This document shows, piece after piece, positions 36,253 to 47,102 of a stretch of DNA of 64,000 nucleotides. The stretch's first letter is position 1. Every line of letters begins with the position of its first letter. Source of the DNA: Oreocharis arfaki (lineage: Eukaryota; Chordata; Aves; Passeriformes; Paramythiidae). The stretch spans positions 129,766-193,765 of the forward strand of contig VZRR01008202.1 in NCBI GenBank assembly GCA_013398015.1, read 5' to 3'. The position numbers and the translations under genes are program-made. The notes below the pieces were generated by a model, which was not told the DNA's origin, did no database searches, and saw only the letters and a program-made list of their open reading frames with translations.

Positions 36253-37206
36253 TGTTCCCATGGAGGGAACGGAGTAGGAGCAGGACATAAGCTTCTGCTT
36301 CCTGTGGAAGTCATTCTGGAGATGCTGCATAAGCCTGGACTTGGGGGAATCTCAGCAGCTGTCTGCCCAAGATCTCAGGGGAGCAAGTCTGAGCAGTAAA
36401 TTAGCCTCTGTGCCCTGGGTGCAGCTAGATCAGAAGCAAACGTGTCCAGCTCTCATGGGGGCAGGCACTCTGAGCCACTAGAGGCTGATAACAATTCCCT
36501 GAAAAATTCTGTGGAATTCAAAACTAAGCAAACAAGAAAAAAAAAAGAAAGTGAGAGAGAAAATGTAGGAAGGGAGAGACATTGATAATTCTGTGTTTCA
36601 TTACCTTCTCATGGTCAGCAGACCATGGATACAGAATCTGAGGGTGCTTCTATAAAATAATCCACATAGCAGCAACCATCCTTGCCCAAACTGCCCCAAA
36701 TACAACCAAGCAAACCACATAGTTTGAGCTTAAAAAGATAGAATTTCTCTTTAGTCCAGTGACATGCAAGCTTGCATTTCTATCTAAGAACATCTGCATC
36801 AAAAATCAGCTATTCTTTGAATGGACTTTTCTAATCAAAGCATAGTTCAAAGGAAATTTTTCACCTGGTCCTTTTGCTGAATTTCTTCAACATGGGCTGT
36901 CTGGGGAGGAGATTTACACGGTCAGCTTGGATACCTTCCTGCTTCCTTTCTAGGCTTTGATCCCTTGATCTGAACGCCTGCTGACTGGTTCTTTCTGGAG
37001 TGACACAAATATTTCCCTCCGAAAAGGAGACTAGACACAATTGGCAGTACAGTACGCACCAGGATCCAACCTCAAGCAAGAGCACAGGTGTTGATTGTGC
37101 CAAACACTCAAGACCTTCGACACAGTCCCCCACAGACCTTGTGCCATGGAGTGCCCTCATACACTTAGGCCACACCCCAGGATAGGCACACACCCTTGGC
37201 ATGAGC

Positions 37207-37215
37207 TATAAAAGG
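37207..37215 (+). promoter_or_regulatory. TATA-box-like TATAAAAGG with CACCC motifs
   Basis: A perfect TATAAAAGG is preceded by two CACCC-type motifs (CCACACCCC at 37171-37179 and CACACACCC nearer the box). This is a classic core-promoter arrangement, but random occurrence in 64 kb is quite possible and no transcript evidence exists. A 57-codon frame opens about 70 bases downstream (37278-37451) and contains a GC-type donor consensus AAGGCAAGT. I recognise no protein in it. It could also be part of a decayed LTR. Confidence 0.2.
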
Positions 37216-38242
37216 ACCATCTTAGCAAGTTCCAAGCCAGATCTGTCTCTGAGACTCTGGGCACTTTAAATTGAAAGATGAGTGAGTGCCCCATGACCAC
37301 CAAAGTGCTCCACAGAGACCACACCAGACCTAAGGCAAGTGTTTTTCCCTGTGAACTTCCCTGCTCCAGAGATCATGAACATCATCCACTTTGCATCCCC
37401 TTCAGGGGCAAGGCTCTACTGTCTTTCACCCAGCCTGCAAAAGGAATGTAAGCAGTACTGTGTGCCTTTTCCCATCTAACTTCTGGAGCTGTTGGAGCTT
37501 CAGGGTGGTAGAGGACACCATGGTTGACTACCAGCTTAAGAGAAACAGAGTGACAAACAGAAGAGAAGTCACAATACAGGTGAGGAGAGTAGTACAGATT
37601 TATTGAGAAGGCTCACTAGAAATATCTAAATAGGTGTAGCTTAGATTATCTTCTACCTCTCTTTTCAGTCACAGTACATGAGTGAATAACATCCATCCAT
37701 CTGCCTGTCATTATCTTATTTTAATCTAGGCCCCATAAAATAGAGGGGAAGTTTCCTACATATGAGAGGCTCTTGTAGAGGAAAGGGTGGAAACTCCATT
37801 GTTAGAGGATTTGAAACTGGAGAGCTGAAACCCTGCTAGTTATACCCTGGGGAACAATCTTGCTTAGGCCTTCAGAGGGTTGAATTAACCTTTTCTTTCT
37901 CGAGGGTGTTTTATCCACCATCACCGCAGTCATCCTGGGAAAATAAAGGAACTCTGTTTCCTCACCTTGAAGACAGGTTGTGCTAACAGGTGCCATCCTC
38001 TAGCCAGGTGTCTTCACACCATTTAACTGGGTTAAAAAAAGCTGTTCTGTGTGCTAAATTGCTTCCTCACTTCACAAGGCGTGAAAGCCTTTTCTCCCTT
38101 TCACGTGTCCATGCTTCACTCCTTCTGGGGAGACAGCTGGTCTTTTTTTTTTTTAATACATTCTGCTCCTTAAATGCTGTCTCTGAGACAAATCAGGTCA
38201 TGTGGAGCCAGGCCCATGAAAAACAGAGGCCACTCAATCCTG

Positions 38243-38290
38243 GGAAATCACTGGGAGTTGGATGCCTAAATTTCTGTGAGTCTAGGCCCA
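38243..38290. repeat. Ancient amniote repeat remnant
   Basis: The segment GGAAATCACTGGGAGTTGGATGCCTAAATTTCTGTGAGTCTAGGCCC resembles the ancient amniote repeat with AATGGGAGTTAGGTGCCTAAAT...GATCTGGGCCC. Short and diverged. Confidence 0.4.
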
Positions 38291-41200
38291 AATAACCTTG
38301 AGTAACATCAGTATGAACATACATTGTGTTCTAGTCAAGAACAGAGCACGGGCTGAGACGCATCTTAACCCCACAGATGGCACAGGTGTTTGGGTGATTC
38401 AGGACTAATTCACCTAAATAGCTGAAGGAAAAGTTTCCACACATACTTTAGCTCAGGTGTCATGAGAAGGGAATGACTTTGGGCCCTTAGTTCTTTGCAT
38501 GGAGAACACAGTTGTTTGTTTGGGGTTTTTTTTCTGATAATAATCATATTTCCCTTGGGTGAAATGGGTGAAGTGAGTTACTGGTGTGTCCGGGGTCCTG
38601 GCCAGTATTGGTGAAAGTCTGGTGACAGGTGTGTGAGTCCTAAATCTGGGCTCCCAGCACACAATTTCCAGAGTACTGGGGGATGGCCATGTGTATCGAA
38701 GGGCTCTGGGATTTGGTGTCACATTTAAGAGGAGCTCCTAACTAGAGACAGAAAGGAGCAGGATACCAGGGTGATGGCTAAGCATATAGCATGGCTACAG
38801 CATACAGTAGCCTGATCCTAGGATGACATTAAGGTGGTTGATACATGCCATATATTGGAGGGCAGAGAAACACCAGGAAAAAGAGAGATAGAGAGAGAAG
38901 CGGAGGAAGCTGTGTAATATTCAAACACCTTTCCGCGAAAGAGTAAGTTCTTTCTTGGTCTCTATTCAAAATACAAAATGATGTGATTATTTTTCCAAGG
39001 AAAGGCAGTGAGGTACACCGTGAGAGACAAGTGGACTAACAGCAAGCAAGGACCAAAACACTCAGTCCTCTCCTTTCTTTGCCTATATGTGGCTGCAAAC
39101 ATGTGGAACATCTAGAAAACACGTAGTTTCTCCGCTTCTCCTTTCCTGAAATATCAGCATAGGAGACATTTAAAAGGGTCTGGAGGTTATAGTAATACTT
39201 CCTTAATTCTTTGCCATAATTTGACCCCCTCTGTAAGCTGTGCGTTTGAAGATGGAAGTTGCAAAAGTGGCCAGAGATTAGAAATCTTCTTGTCATGGCT
39301 CCAGGAAATTTCTACATTCCTGGTAGCTAAGAACTAACCTCTGCCCTGTGTCTTAATTTCTTATCTCCTGCTCTCTCAGCTATGTGATAGCAAGGAAAGT
39401 CTCACTTACAGGAACAGTCTGCCTGAGAAGGGATGTCCCAGAAACCTGGAGGTGTGGCAGACAAGCAGATGGAAATGGTGAGAGGATCATCCCTCTTGGA
39501 CTGGAAAGATGCTGTGGGCTGTGTAGATAGAGACATAAAATTGTGTTTCATAAAGGCAAAGCTTTACACGCTGGCTTCATTGGGTAGGTGAGGATGGTCT
39601 GAATAAAAAAATGGATATGTTTGACTATGTCATTTTATGTATCCATTTAGCTCTGCAGCTACTTGCCTCAGTTATGTCCTGCCATTACAGGATCCATGAT
39701 TTGTTAAACACTGAATGAAAGAGAGGACATTTGCTCTGTGTAAAATGGCAATGCATTGCATGTACCCTAACAGTATCATGAATATGTCAGCATTACATAT
39801 TAGTATGAGTTTGCTTTACACGTAAATGTGTAAATGAAGGGGAGAGGGCTGATGGAATACTAATATCTGAAACTGATCCCTACCAGACCTGATTCCTGGC
39901 TAGGAACTCTAGATTCCATGCAAACACTAGTAATAATAGCCACTTTATTCTAGCCACAATACTACAGCCAAGATGTCACGGACGCTTGGGATATAGATAA
40001 GACAGACAGGATTTCTTGTTTTCCACTGAGATGGTTCTGAATGCATCCTGGCAGGGCTGACTCACCCTTTTAGCTTTCCAAGGAAGACAAATTGCTTTCC
40101 AGGAGCTTCTGCTGTATACAGGTTATTTTTGAGTGCTTCCTTAATTAAGGCTTATCTGCTGTGCACATAATCCACAGATGAAAAGCCCTTGGGGCTTTTT
40201 TTTGTGTGTGAACAGAAGTTTTCCGCTGAACAACCTGTTTCTCACCCAACCCATTGTTATACAACATGACACACATACTTTATGGATACCGTGTCCTACC
40301 CAAGAAGTACCTGCAGGCCAGTAGCCTGAAAAAAAAGTGCTTTCAAATGCCTGGGATGCTTTACTGGGGAAGGACTGAACAGAAGAAGGATTCCTGAGGG
40401 CTACAATTGGCAAAGACAAGCTATTAGTACATTTCTTTCATCCACAATCTTGAACTCCACCTCTGCCCCAGTCTCATATTTCTTATCTTTTGTATCTGAA
40501 ATCATTCTGAAAGTACCCTCTGGAAATATATTTTGCAGTTGCACAATTTGGAATCTGGCAAGGACTCAAATGGATGTCATGCCATCTGGGAGAAGAGGAC
40601 AATGATGTCACTGGAATAGCAAAGGAGCCTTTTAGCTTTGCCACGCTGTAGGTGCAGATGAGAGGTTTTGGTCTGACTTCCCTGGAGAGATGTGCTCTCC
40701 CATCCCCTGCCAGATCAGGGGCTGACTGGCAGTCACAGCTCTCTGTGAGTGCTTCTGTCAAAACAGCACGAGAGCTGACCCTGTGGCTCACTGTGCCCTG
40801 GGCTCTGGCTAGCAGGGGGAAGGAGATAAACCTTCACAGGGCTGCATAGCCCTGGTAACAGGGCAGCTCCTCTGGAGTCAGAGGGTCAGGCATGCAGCAG
40901 TCCACGACCTGTAATAGCCGTCTGGGTTGGTGGAGGAGGTAGGTAGGATGTGAGAGCAACAAGGCCAGTGGCAAGAAAGATCTTTCAGTCAATGTTTTTC
41001 ATCTTTGTCCAGGAATGAAGAGTTTTGTCACATTCACTAATGGTTTTGCAGGAATCGGGCATGGTGACTGGACCCTTAGGGCCTTGTAGTTATTTCTAAA
41101 TTGTCTTTCCAGTCTCCCAGTCTGGCTGCTGTTTGAGACTACCCTCAGTCCTTGGGGAGAGGGAGTCAAAGCTACAGCATCTAAGTGTTATACAGCGCTC

Positions 41201-43389
41201 TAAAGGAGTACCAGTCTATCTTCACGTTGCTGTGGCTACAGTGTAATGCTGGCATACACAAGATCTCCTTCAAGCAGCTAGTCCAGGTATTAGCAGTTAG
41301 GTTGCCACAGCAACAAAGGACTTACTGCAAGCTGCAAAACTTGTCTAAGGAACAGGATGGATGAGCCTGTGTGGAGCTCTGCACTACCCTGGCTAGTTAA
41401 ACGTATTTCCAATTTGTTTCCACCTCCTTGTGCTGAAGTAGGCTGAAAAGCTTCCCCCAGATGCTGAATAACAGTGTTGAGATAGCTATGCAAGGCACAT
41501 GAGTGGTTGCAGCCTGCTGGTGATTGCATTGTCTTTACACATAACCATCACCTGCTCTCTGACAAGCTGAGACAAACACGAAAGCCCACTTTCCATCCTG
41601 TGTCATTTAATGCACTTGGGGAAGTGTAGACATAATGCTCAGCTGTGCCCCTGTGATTGGTGCAACACCCATTTTGTCCCTGGGTATGGTCAGGAGCACA
41701 AAAACTCCTTGTGCAGAATTCTGTGTATTAATTCCATTTACATATTCATTCACAGCCCTTTTCACCCCCTACATAAGCATCCTGGCACCTAGTGTTCCTC
41801 CCATCTCACTTCCTGCTGTATACAGACCCATCCACATCTCTGCACAGTTATGTGGGGTGGCTCTTTTCCTTGATGATTTGGGGCTGCTCACTCCTTGGCC
41901 ACCATACCCACTTAAGGAATGATGGGCACCGGGGACCCAGGGGGACATAGTGGGTACCACCCATGGCATGGCAGTGAACACCTGGCTGGTTCCCTGGCCA
42001 AGCATCACTCCCACAGGTGTGCTTGAAACTGTCTTGTGCTGTGGAAATGATCACTTCCAGTCTGGTTCCCAGGGAGCGTGGCTACTCTTCTTTCCCCCTC
42101 TTCACAGGCATGGTATTTCCAGCGGCACATCTGCACATTGCAGTGGCTTCTTCTCCCTTCTTCCTGCCACACTTTTATTGAATGTGTTGTCCCCTCTCTC
42201 TGCTCTTCTGGTCAGGAGCCTTTCCCCAGAAGGCATGTCTCCGTTTCAATGGCCAAAGGAGTGGTTCCCTCTTCCTACCCAGGAGTAAATGCTTCTATCT
42301 TTCCCAGTCAGCTTGGTTCCTTTGTTTTGTGACCTGAGCCAGTGATGGAAACCAGGTGCAGACAGCAAAGAGGCCAGTGGCTCTGCTCCCAAGTAGGTCT
42401 TTTGAATGCTTCCCAATGGGACTGTTAATAGAACAGTGTCCTTTCATCAACATGCAGCTGAGCTGTTACTTGCCCAAGGGCTGGTAAATTATTGGGGTGA
42501 AGAGTGATCTGTCCTGTAGATTCAGTGAAGGTTTATAAGCTGAGCATTATCTCTCTGCAGCAGACCACCATGAGGAACAGGCTCTGTTTTGGTCCCATTT
42601 AAGACTTTAATGCACGATTTAAGTCTGAAAAACACGGGGAATGCCTGTTCTTTGTTATAAGGCTGAATTCCCCCCCAATAGTCAGAAAAATAATAATAGT
42701 CTGCTGAAATTGGAAAGAGTGATATTAATCTGCCTATTAATCCTTCAGTGAAACCACGAGTGGAGAGCAAAGGGAAAGCGCTCGGAGCGCTTGCAGGCAG
42801 GGCATTTGTGAGGAGTACATCCTGTGAATATCTCTGTGTGTCTGACAGCACGGAACTGCGGTGGGGCGGGCAGCAACCCTATTCTCTGTCGGCAATCCTG
42901 AGCCAAAAAGCTGTAAAAGACAAAGCACTCGGTGTCAGTAGAGTCACACACCTGTGAAACAAGGTGTCATTAAAAAGAAGCACTGACTTGAAGGCAGAGG
43001 TGGATTTGGAAGGACTGTGAAAATCCCCCTCGGGAGAGTGTTTTGAAAATGAGTAGGGGAAAAAATTGGTATATTTCGAAATGGATGGGAAAATAAATCA
43101 TGGGAATAGAGACAACCCAGCTGGTGCAAGCGTTTCCACGCAGCCAAGATGCTCTCAGCATTGCTGATAGAGATGATGAGGTGCTGTAAATTCCTTTTAC
43201 AAACCTCTGGCTGGAGGTTTCGCTGGAGACCTATGTCTGTCCAGCCTTAGGATGAAATCAGGGCCACCTGGCTCCAAACCCACACCAAATGGAAAGGCTG
43301 TTTTGAAACTTGTTACTGATTAGCTGGAGGGAAAGGTGGGACATTCTCAGTGAAATTAAAGCATCTGCTACACCTGAAGAAATCTTAAC

Positions 43390-43438
43390 TTATCTCCCTC
43401 TTTTCTCCTCTGCCCTCCTCCCTTGTTCTTCTTCAAAG
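43390..43438 (+). promoter_or_regulatory. GAP43: Polypyrimidine tract and 3' splice site of GAP43 exon 2
   Basis: A long, almost uninterrupted C/T tract rich in CCCTC and TTCTTCTT ends in CAAAG, with the acceptor AG at 43437-43438. The first exonic codon is GTT (Val11), so the preceding exon must end on a complete codon (phase 0), consistent with exon 1 ending after Gln10. Confidence 0.95.
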
Positions 43439-44066
43439 GTTGAAAAAAATGAGGACGGAGACCAAAAGATCGAGCAAGATGGCATCAAACCAGAAGATAA
43501 AGCTCATAAGGCAGCCACCAAAATCCAGGCCAGCTTCCGCGGACACATAACAAGGAAAAAGCTCAAGGGGGAGAAGAAGGGAGATGCCCCAGCATCTGAG
43601 ACTGATGCCGCCGACAAGAAGGAGGAAGGCCCTGCTGGCGGAGCGGCTGAGAACAAAGAAAGCGAGGCTCCTGCTGCCACAGAAGCAGCCGCCGCTGACA
43701 GTGCCCAGCAGGAGGAGGGCAGCAAAGACAGCAGCGCGCCAGCGGAGGAGAAAAAAGGGGATGGAGCCGCTGACACGGGCTCAGAGCAGCCAGCCCCACA
43801 GGCTGCCACTCCTGCTGCCTCCTCAGAGGAAAAGCCCGCTGCTGCCACTGCCCCTGAAAGGGAAAGTGCCACTAAAGCTTCCACTGATAACTCGCCGTCC
43901 TTGAAGGCTGACGAAGCCCAAGACAAAGAGGAGCCTAAACAAGCCGACGTGCCTGCTGCTGACACCACTGCCACCACCACCCCTGCCGCAGAGGATGCTA
44001 CTGCCAAGGCAACAGCGCAACCCCAAATGGAGACAGTGGAGAGCAGCCAAACCGAAGAGAAGACAG
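43439..44066 (+). CDS. GAP43: GAP43 (neuromodulin) exon 2, main coding exon
   Basis: Neuromodulin is a neuronal growth-cone and presynaptic protein that binds calmodulin at low calcium, is a major PKC substrate, and regulates actin at the inner plasma membrane. This exon encodes residues 11-219 plus the first base of codon 220 (628 nt). Visible features: VEKNEDGDQKIEQDG at the start; the IQ motif (IQASFRGHITR) at 43523-43555; the PKC-target serine inside it at 43532-43534 (Ser42 in bird numbering, one residue later than the mammalian Ser41 because of an extra residue near position 17); a basic KKLKGEKKG tail to the IQ motif; then a long disordered Ala/Glu/Lys/Ser/Thr-rich region ending SSQTEEKT. 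The exon lacks the first ten residues with palmitoylated Cys3/Cys4, which exon 1 encodes, and about 27 C-terminal residues, from exon 3. Expected total is about 246 residues, as in chicken. No stop or frameshift is seen, so the gene looks intact here. The antisense 167-codon frame is a codon-composition shadow. Confidence 0.98.
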
Positions 44067-44072
44067 GTGAGT
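44067..44072 (+). promoter_or_regulatory. GAP43: 5' splice donor of GAP43 exon 2
   Basis: ACAG|GTGAGT matches the donor consensus. The exon ends one base into a codon (G|), so exon 3 should begin with two bases completing an Asp codon (AT or AC), in line with the avian protein continuing Thr-Asp-Ala-Val. Confidence 0.95.
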
Positions 44073-47000
44073 GAATGCCTCACTAGGGAACGGGCCTCTC
44101 CAGAAATGGATCTCTCCCTTGGGCTCCTGGGAGTAAGGGCTGGTGTGGGGATTAGATCAAGACTTAACAAGGGAATCCCCTTGCTAGTTTTTAGGGGTAG
44201 GGGAGAGTAATTTCTTGCTTAACACCCTCTTTCCTGCTCCAATCAGCTTTTGGAAATACTGCAACTCCTGGTGAGGTTCCTGTACCTCTAGATGGAGGTG
44301 CCATCAGCCCTTTTTTCTGTGGTGGCAGGAAAGTGTCTGGCAGCTGGGAGGCTTGGAGGGAGAGCTCCCCAAGCTCTGCATGTGCTAAAGATAGTGATGA
44401 ACCTTCTCAGACACACTAGCACAGACAGCTCCAGTGGAGCTGCTCGAGCAGCTCACTGGAGGCTTCCAAATTTAGCTGAAAGACTCACACGACAAAACCT
44501 CTCTCATACTGCAGGAGACCTTGCTGGTGGGATGGTCATGGAGTCAAAAGGGTCTTTCTTCCACCTGCTTGTGTGTGGATGAGATTCTTAGTACAACCAC
44601 ATCCTAGTCAGGAACATCTTATTATCAGCAGTGCTTATAGTTTCATCCACACCTATTCTTGGAGGGTCTCTGCTTGGAGTACCCCATGACAGCCAAGCTT
44701 GCACGAAGCTTTTAGACATGTCAGCTGATTCAGATGTGGATAGTAAGAGAAACAGGTAGGGAAAGGAAAGATTAAGGGCCCTGACAGCTCAGTGAGCGAG
44801 GACAGAAGAGAGGGTTGAATACCGAAAGTCACTCTAGGAGGTGTTTTCAATTCCTCACTGTTGACTGAGTGCAAGTCTGCTTAACCACCTGGGAAGGGGT
44901 GAAGAGTCTTGAGAGGCAAAAGTGGACATTTTTTGACAGACATATAATGTTTACAAACCATAAAGAAGAGCTGATTTTAAATTGTGATACTGACTGAGTA
45001 GAAAATGCATCAAAGAGCTGAGGATATTTTTCTCTCTTGTTATTTACCTTTCTTGTTTTATCAAAGAAATAAAACATAAACAAAAAAAACCCGGTAACAT
45101 TGGAGGTAGGCTCCAGATGAAATTTAATTAAGAGGCAGTACCAAGCAAAACTGGCCTCCACATTCATGAAATACTCAGTTGTACAGGGCATTCTGCAGTC
45201 ATTAGCTTGTTGGGGAAAAATGTTGCATATCACCTTGATGCTCATAAACAGCCTGATGTACATGTTAGAGAGCCTCAGCACCCAGTCTTGTGCTTACTGA
45301 TGTTTCTCCATAGTTTCATTTGGTCCACTACTTCTCCTCCACAAATTGCAAGTCCCACTCTCCAAGTAGGCTTCTAAGCTTCATAGCTAACCTGGGCCTT
45401 CAGGCAACTCTATTCCTGCTCAACAAAGTGGGCAGATATGGAAGAACAGATATCCAAAAGGACAGATTAAATACTGGGAGAGGAACTCATGCAGGACATT
45501 TGTGATTAAGAGCCTTCAAGAGCCTGAGTCTAAACTGATTGTACACAGCTACAAAGGGTTGCTAGTTTTACTTCTGGTTATTAAGAAGTTTCTAGGAATA
45601 AGCCTTGAAATTGTATTGTCCACATTTGCTTTTTGTTGTCCAGGTCTCCAGCCATTTGTTCTTACTTTATATGATGAGTTGAGTGGCAACATAAATATCA
45701 TATGATTAGTGAAATATGATTTGCTATGTCGCGTGTTGTACTTGTGTTGGTTTTATACTTGGGCAAAGGTGTAAGCATCAATGGGAAGAATAGGACCAGG
45801 TGAATCAGTGTTTTGGGGTCTCCTGTACGCAAGATAAGGAATGCTAATTCCCTATTACTTAAGACTTGTGATGCCTTATTCCTAAAGGCAAGAATGATTC
45901 TGCTTTGAATTGACGTTCCATTTTTATTCAGATCAATCTGCTGTAATGGATAGAGGTAGGGAATTCATAGTAGCAAGCTATTTGATTTTAAGTTTCATTT
46001 CATTTTACCTGTTTTGCGCTGTCACTTGTGAAAGAATGGTTTATTTCTATGCAATATTCCAAATAATTTTCACATATCTTCCCCATGCTCTTGTTGGTTT
46101 TAACATCATTTGAAGTGGCCAACCGTTCATGGCCACATCATTTGAAGAGGCCATTTAAAATGCATGATTTAATATGCATTTGCACATGATACTATTGCTT
46201 ATGTAAATATCTAGCCAGCAGAGGAAGCTGGAAAATCTACAATCAAATATATATTTAAAAATGAGTTTTCAGTGATCAAGTGTTCGAGACCAGTATGTGC
46301 ATCCATTTATACTTATTCAGTATGCATGCAGTAACACTCAAGCTTACCAGTGTTTGCAGAAAGCAAACATGGAAGGTGTGTGGCCAGAGTCAAGCTGATA
46401 GCCTCTTTAAAATGTTAATGAATATAGATTTTTCTTGAATTCCTATTCCAGTATGATATCAGCCTTCCAGTCACAAGCCTGAACAGGTGGCTAAGTGCCC
46501 CCAGAGTCATCCAAGAAAGAAATGCAAAAAAGATTAGAGAGGTCTCCTTGTCCATCTCTCTGAGGATTCCGGGCTGTGCTCTGCAATACTCTCTATAGCA
46601 CAATGTCCGCAATAGTAAGAAGCTGCTTCCTTCTTAAAGAATATTCCTCTGAAAAGCATCATCACATCACAAAAGTACCCACAGACAGGAAATATTTCCT
46701 GACAGAAAGCCTGTGTTTTCTTTTTACCATCTTCATCCCATTACTCTCTCTTATATCTTTAAACCTCTCTGTCTCTCCTGGTACTCACTCTTTCCATAGA
46801 CTTAAACACATTTGCCAGGTCCTGACTTTTCTCCCAGTCATCCCCCAGCAAACACAGCACTGGTGGTTGCTGGCATGGCTGCGATGGTCATTCATGAAAG
46901 AGGGGGCATCTGCCACTTCAATGCTCTTCCAGCCCAGGGACAGATCTTCTTTCAGCTTCATCGGTCACCTTGGCCTTCAAAGGTCACCTCTTGTCGTTTT

Positions 47001-47088
47001 TGTGATCGAAGACTGGCACAGTAGTGTGCAGTGTCAAGCTGCCAAAAATAAATCAAATTGGCTCCTGGCCAGTGTCATTGGTTGGCTG

Positions 47089-47102
47089 GTTGCCATGGCA
47101 TG
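47089..47102. promoter_or_regulatory. RFX X-box-like palindrome
   Basis: GTTGCCATGGCATG resembles the RFX X-box (GTTNCC-N2-GGNAAC), with a perfect left half and a right half altered at two positions. It lies in GAP43 intron 2. Probable weak site only. Confidence 0.25.

Larger units (their letters stand above)
36253..43438. other. Non-coding stretch, end of probable intron 1
   Basis: Besides the promoter-like arrangement near 37.2 kb and the old repeat at 38.24 kb (listed separately), I see no exon before GAP43 exon 2. The region ends in the polypyrimidine tract and acceptor of that exon. The open frame beginning at 43310 is simply exon 2 extended back into the intron and is not an alternative start I would support. 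Confidence 0.55.

Noticed and set aside
37090..37145. Possible CR1 fragment around TTCGACACAGTCCCCCAC
   Set aside because: Only about 35 bases resemble the CR1 RT core and neither flank continues the match; too short to call.
43504..44007. 167-codon antisense frame opposite GAP43 exon 2, and other frames inside that exon
   Set aside because: Produced by the Ala/Glu/Lys-rich codon composition of GAP43; Ser/Ala/Gly-rich with no independent protein family.
46270..46300. B-box-like GTTCGAGACC suggesting a tRNA-derived element
   Set aside because: No A box or tRNA fold lies upstream in the AT-rich sequence, so it is a chance match.
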